A DNA stretch of 64,000 nucleotides from contig NZ_FNYE01000030.1 in NCBI RefSeq assembly GCF_900108945.1, positions 34,282-98,281 on the forward strand, read 5' to 3'. This document shows positions 61,001 through 64,000 of the stretch, piece by piece (the stretch's first letter is position 1; each line of letters opens with the position of its first letter). The translations under genes were made by a program, and so were the position numbers. The notes beneath the pieces were generated by a model, which was given only the letters and a program-made list of their open reading frames with translations, was not told where the DNA came from and made no database searches. This DNA comes from Paraburkholderia diazotrophica (lineage in GTDB: Bacteria > Pseudomonadota > Gammaproteobacteria > Burkholderiales > Burkholderiaceae).

Positions 61001-63072
61001 TTGTCGAACGTTGTCGCCGTGAGCGTCGCAAGACGTCCGGCCGCGATCGTGTTGGCATTGGTCAGCGTTGAGCCTGCTGACAACGTCACATTGTTGTTGG
61101 CCGCGAGCGTTCCGCTGTTGAACAGCGTCTGCGTGGCGCTCGCAATGAGCGTCTGTACCGCCGTGATCAAACCGGCGTTCACGAGCTGGCCGGTCTGCAA
61201 GGTCACGCTACCGTTGCCGCCGATTGTGCCGCCCGCGCCGTTGTTCAGCAGGCCGCCTGTAGATACGTTCAGGCCGTCGCTGTTCAACGAAGCAATCTGA
61301 CCGCCCGTGTTATCAAGCGAACCCCCGTGCAGCGTCTGTGCGCCCGCCGCCTGCATCATGCCGCCCAGGTTCGAGACCGCGCCCGCGACGTTCGCCTTCA
61401 GCGCGCCGCCCGACACGATCTGTCCGTTGCGGTTCGACAGCGCGCCCGCCGTGAGGGTCTGCGCGCCGGCCGATGACAGCGCGCCGTTGTCATTGGTGAG
61501 CGTGCCCGTTGCGCTCGCGTTGAGCGTCATGCCCGCTGTCGTCGTCGCGCTGGCGAGGTTCAGGTCGCCGCTGCTTGCCGTCAATGCAAGCGCGCCGTTC
61601 GTCGATGTGTTGCTGCCCGCGAGACTGACCGACGTGCCCTGAATGGTCGCATTGCCGCCCGCTGCGTTGCGGCCGGTTGCCGTGACTGTGCCGCTTGCGG
61701 AAACGGACAGGTCGCCCGCGTTCGCAATCGTGCCGTCGCCGTTAACGCCCGCGCCGAGCGTGCCCGTCGATGCGATGCTGCCCGCGCTGACGGTCGTGCT
61801 CTGTTGTGCGGCGAGTGTGCCGCTGTTGGTGAGCGCACCCGACGTGTTCACGCTGACGTTCTGCTGCCCGTAAGTCGTGCCGCTGTTGTCGATGCCATCG
61901 GGCGCGCTCGCCGTGATGTTACCGCTTGCGTTCGTCTGTCCGGCCAGTACGAGCTTGCCCTGTGTCGTCAGGACCAGGTCGCCCGCCTGCGCTGCGAGCA
62001 CGCCCCTATTCGAAACACCGACACCGTTCTCCGTGCCCACCAACCAGATACGGTTTGCGTACATGCCGCCCAGATTGCTCACGTCGATGGACGCACCAGG
62101 CGCGGGGCAGTTACCCGCAATGGGCGTAGCGTTCAGTGACGCGTAGTCGACGTTGTTCGAGCCCGTGATGACGTTCAGGTTCTTCGCGTAGATCGCGGCG
62201 TTGACCTGTACGGCACGCGCCAACAGATCGACCTGATCGACGTTCGACGCATTGAACCCCGCACCCTGTACGGTGATGTTGCCCTGGGTCACATTGAACC
62301 CCGACACGGAACCGTCAGGTGCGAAGTTCGGCGTGCCGGTGGTCAGGACCGCGCGCGAGGTGTTGATGAAGCCCGCACCGTCTAATAGCAGCCCATTGGG
62401 ATTCGCAACGATAACCTCGGCGCTGTGGCCTGCAACTTCGAGATAGCCGCGCAATTGCGACGGCGAATTGCTGTTGACCTGGTTGACGATCACGCGCGCC
62501 GAGTCGTTTGGGCCGTAGTTCGGATTGCCATTCACGTAGCCCGCAAGCTGTGTGTTCGTGATCGTCGGCGAATTGTTCAGTATCGCGCCCCGGTTCGATA
62601 CGTCGAACTGGTTGTAGGTGTTCATCGACACGCCCGAGCCAGAGGGTTTGTTGATATTCACCTGCGGGATACCGTTCAGCGTTGTAATGACGCCCGGTGC
62701 GTGCGCGCCACCCGGCACGATCTGCGCGAACGCAAGCAGGGGCGCGACGGCCATCAGCAGCCCGACCAGACTGCGACGCGGTGAGCGTGTTTGCTTTCCT
62801 GATGCGCGGCCCGCGCGTGTCTCGCCAGATTTTCCCGTCGACGTGGCGCTTTCCTCGACGGCGACGAGCATTCCTCTCAAACGGCTGAACACCAGCCGGT
62901 AAGTATTCTTGTTCATTATTATTCGTCTTGCTAATTAAAGAAGCGGTAAACCTAGCCGAAGACCCGCGTCATTTCTGTCAAGGTGTGTCAGCGCTCGCTC
63001 GGGCGCAACACTTCGCGATAAATCGAATTTCTCTGATTGCGGCGCGCGAACTATCCGCGTATCAGACAGGCG

Positions 63073-63098
63073 AAAAAAAGCCCGCTTTTTGGCGGGCT
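63073..63098 (-). terminator. intrinsic terminator upstream of tpsA
   Basis: On the minus strand AGCCCGC-CAAAAA-GCGGGCT followed by six more T. It lies about 160 bases upstream of the tpsA start and would stop transcription entering from the right. Confidence 0.8.
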
Positions 63099-63415
63099 AG
63101 AGATACCGGCTTTTCGGGGCGAACGCCGGTAACGCATGCGCAGCTCCAAGACCTTTACCGCGCAACGTTCCGGCAATGTATGAGACACGCGTCCCGGCGG
63201 TCGATCAGAAAACTCCCAATCTGAAAGGCCATGTAAAGTATCGGTTTCCAAAGGTGGGATTCCCTGCGTGCAGCAGGAACGAACCGATGTGCTATTCGGC
63301 TCAGATCGGGGCGGATTAACGTGTCGCCTGGGAGTGGGGTGAGCGGTTCGGTCGCCTCCCAGATCTCTCGCCCGACCAATCCGAAGGTCGTCCTCCGCGA
63401 GTCGCCCAGGTTTCA
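63099..63415. other. intergenic region, no gene accepted
   Basis: Open frames exist on both strands but none has a ribosome-binding site and recognisable family. The terminator at its left suggests that a minus-strand transcript, coding or not, ends here. Confidence 0.45.
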
Positions 63416-63450
63416 CCCACAAAACACCCACGGCGCGGTCGACTACCCAC
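63416..63450. repeat. array of CCCAC direct repeats, right side of the TPS locus
   Basis: CCCAC at 63416, 63427 and 63446 (spacing 11 and 19), in the same orientation as the array at 48293-48333 and, like it, opening with TTTCACCCAC. Confidence 0.5.
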
Positions 63451-63522
63451 AAAGGAAACGGGGAGTGGGCGCGAACCCTTATTCCGTAAGGGTTCCCGAG
63501 AATCAGGGTTTACGAGTAAAAT

Positions 63523-64000
63523 GCCCCTGTGCGGGGCGGCACCTACTCTTCTTTGCCGCGGCAAAGAAGAGTAGGTAGAAGAAAGCCGCTCACACCGCCA
63601 GTGCTTGACCTTCACCCACGGGCTCTCAACGTCCCCATCCTTCGCGCGGCAGCACATGTGGCCCACGTTCGTTGCCAGCGCCCTACCTGAACGCCTCACC
63701 TGCTTCATGCACCTGGACTGTGGCTCGCGACATCGGATATTCCTGCGCCCCTTTGCGGCAAACTGTGTGTAGGCATTCGCGCCGCACAGGACACCCTCGC
63801 CACGCGATGCGGCGCCAAGTGCGGGCGGCGTCCTGTACCGTATAGCAACCTCATTCACTACCGACATACTGCGCTAGAACACTCGATGCCCTTGGCCGTG
63901 CCACGGGTGTATGAAGCGGGTGAGGCATTAACCAGTGCGTTGGCAACGCGCATTGGCCAGCATGCCGTCGCTCGAAACACGGGGACGTTGAGAGCCCGTG
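63523..64000. repeat. dispersed palindromic repeat element, second copy, cut by the window end
   Basis: Follows the reverse complement of the 30.7-31.5 kb element block for block: TGCCCCTGTGCGGGGCGGCA, the 36-base palindrome 63541-63576, CTCACACCGCCAGTGCTTGACC, CCACGGGCTCTCAACGTCCC, a centre with GCAAACTGTGTGTAGGCATT and GCGCCGCACAGGACACCCTC, GCGTTGGCAACGCGCATTGG, then the mirrored GGGGACGTTGAGAGCCCGTG at the very end. The outermost GCATCCGCGATGCGCC part is missing on the left. Confidence 0.85.
63541..63576. repeat. perfect 36-base palindrome in the second element copy
   Basis: ACCTACTCTTCTTTGCCG joined to its reverse complement. Same sequence as 31329-31362 with one extra pair. It could form a very stable hairpin on either strand. 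Confidence 0.9.

Larger units (their letters stand above)
54094..62916 (-). pseudogene. TpsA filamentous-haemagglutinin/CdiA-like exoprotein, broken by three lesions
   Basis: Restored length about 2,940 residues. An extended signal peptide region (MNKNTYRLVFSRLRGMLVAV) and Sec core SLVGLLMAVAPLLAFA precede the TPS secretion domain, about 65-330 (VITTLNGIPQVNINKPSG; VIVANPNGLLLDGAGFINTS). A long run of beta-helix repeats built of N/G/T-rich units such as LDNTGGQI follows, then a Cys-bearing insert (MACATTNADNHSSC), haemagglutinin-type repeats, and a pre-toxin segment ending in TENN (54268-54279) with a 57-residue C-terminus. Open pieces: 57940-62916, 55788-58004, 54420-55727 and 54094-54693. 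Lesions: frameshift near 58089, amber at 55788-55790, frameshift near 54552. As it stands only a truncated 1658-residue form would be made. Confidence 0.85.

Noticed and set aside
50610..62916. General sequencing or assembly error as the explanation of all TPS frame breaks
   Set aside because: Not excluded, but the intact state of the many long genes elsewhere and the presence of a plain nonsense codon favour real decay; stated as a check in the findings.
63316..63867. Minus-strand frame of 183 codons in the repeat element (similar peptides near 30.0-31.0 and 31.1 kb)
   Set aside because: The shared peptide (DVESPWVKVKHWRCE) comes from the repeated DNA itself, runs through palindromes and has no ribosome-binding site; likely a spurious ORF often annotated in this genus.

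Overview
The window is one contiguous stretch of a GC-rich betaproteobacterial chromosome, most likely Paraburkholderia or a close relative in the Burkholderiaceae. The clues are codon bias, an H-NS protein of the Burkholderia/Bordetella type, DUF4148 and DUF1488 proteins, a MocR regulator, and a contact-dependent-inhibition-like locus in Burkholderia gene order. No rRNA, tRNA, CRISPR array, integrase or transposase gene was seen.

Layout. 1-4.5 kb: end of a polyamine (gamma-glutamylputrescine) catabolic operon (puuD, puuA, SpuC-type aminotransferase) and a DUF2891 protein. 5-15 kb: housekeeping and accessory genes (SRPBCC protein, class I fructose-bisphosphate aldolase, PRC-barrel protein, MocR regulator, DHA2 efflux pump with divergent LysR regulator, two DUF1488 proteins, an H-NS protein with two DNA-binding modules, a DUF4148 protein). 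15.2-19.4 kb: a four-gene minus-strand chemosensory-like operon in which one polypeptide fuses a receptor-type sensor to a CheA-type kinase, followed by a stripped MCP, a CheX-like phosphatase and a CheY-like receiver. 19.6-25.2 kb: a BrkB/YihY membrane protein, then frcB-frcC-frcA and a ROK repressor (sugar ABC importer). 25.2-30.7 kb: a very large penicillin-binding protein, a PuuB-like oxidase and a TetR regulator. 31.5-34.2 kb: aroQ-aroE-MFS, a probable catabolic quinate/shikimate operon. 35.9-41.8 kb: hydroxyproline catabolism (2-epimerase, three-subunit D-hydroxyproline dehydrogenase, deaminase, PAS-AraC regulator). 42-48 kb: an atypical response regulator, two MFS transporters, DoxX, and DeoR.

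48.3-63 kb is a two-partner-secretion/contact-dependent-inhibition-like locus on the minus strand: tpsA, an immunity-like gene, a second small gene, a membrane acyltransferase, tpsB and a zinc-finger gene. It appears to be decaying. TpsA carries two frameshifts and an in-frame amber stop, and the TpsB signal peptide is separated from a start codon by an apparent one-base insertion. The locus is bracketed by two arrays of CCCAC direct repeats that resemble tyrosine-recombinase arm sites, so it may be a genomic island.

A dispersed palindromic repeat family, unnamed to my knowledge, occurs as one full copy (30.7-31.5 kb), one copy running off the right edge (63.5 kb onward) and a solo end (48.1 kb). 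Three of its ends lie within about 15 bases of a stop codon. Together with the CheA-receptor fusion operon and the broken CDI-like island, it is the most interesting material here.
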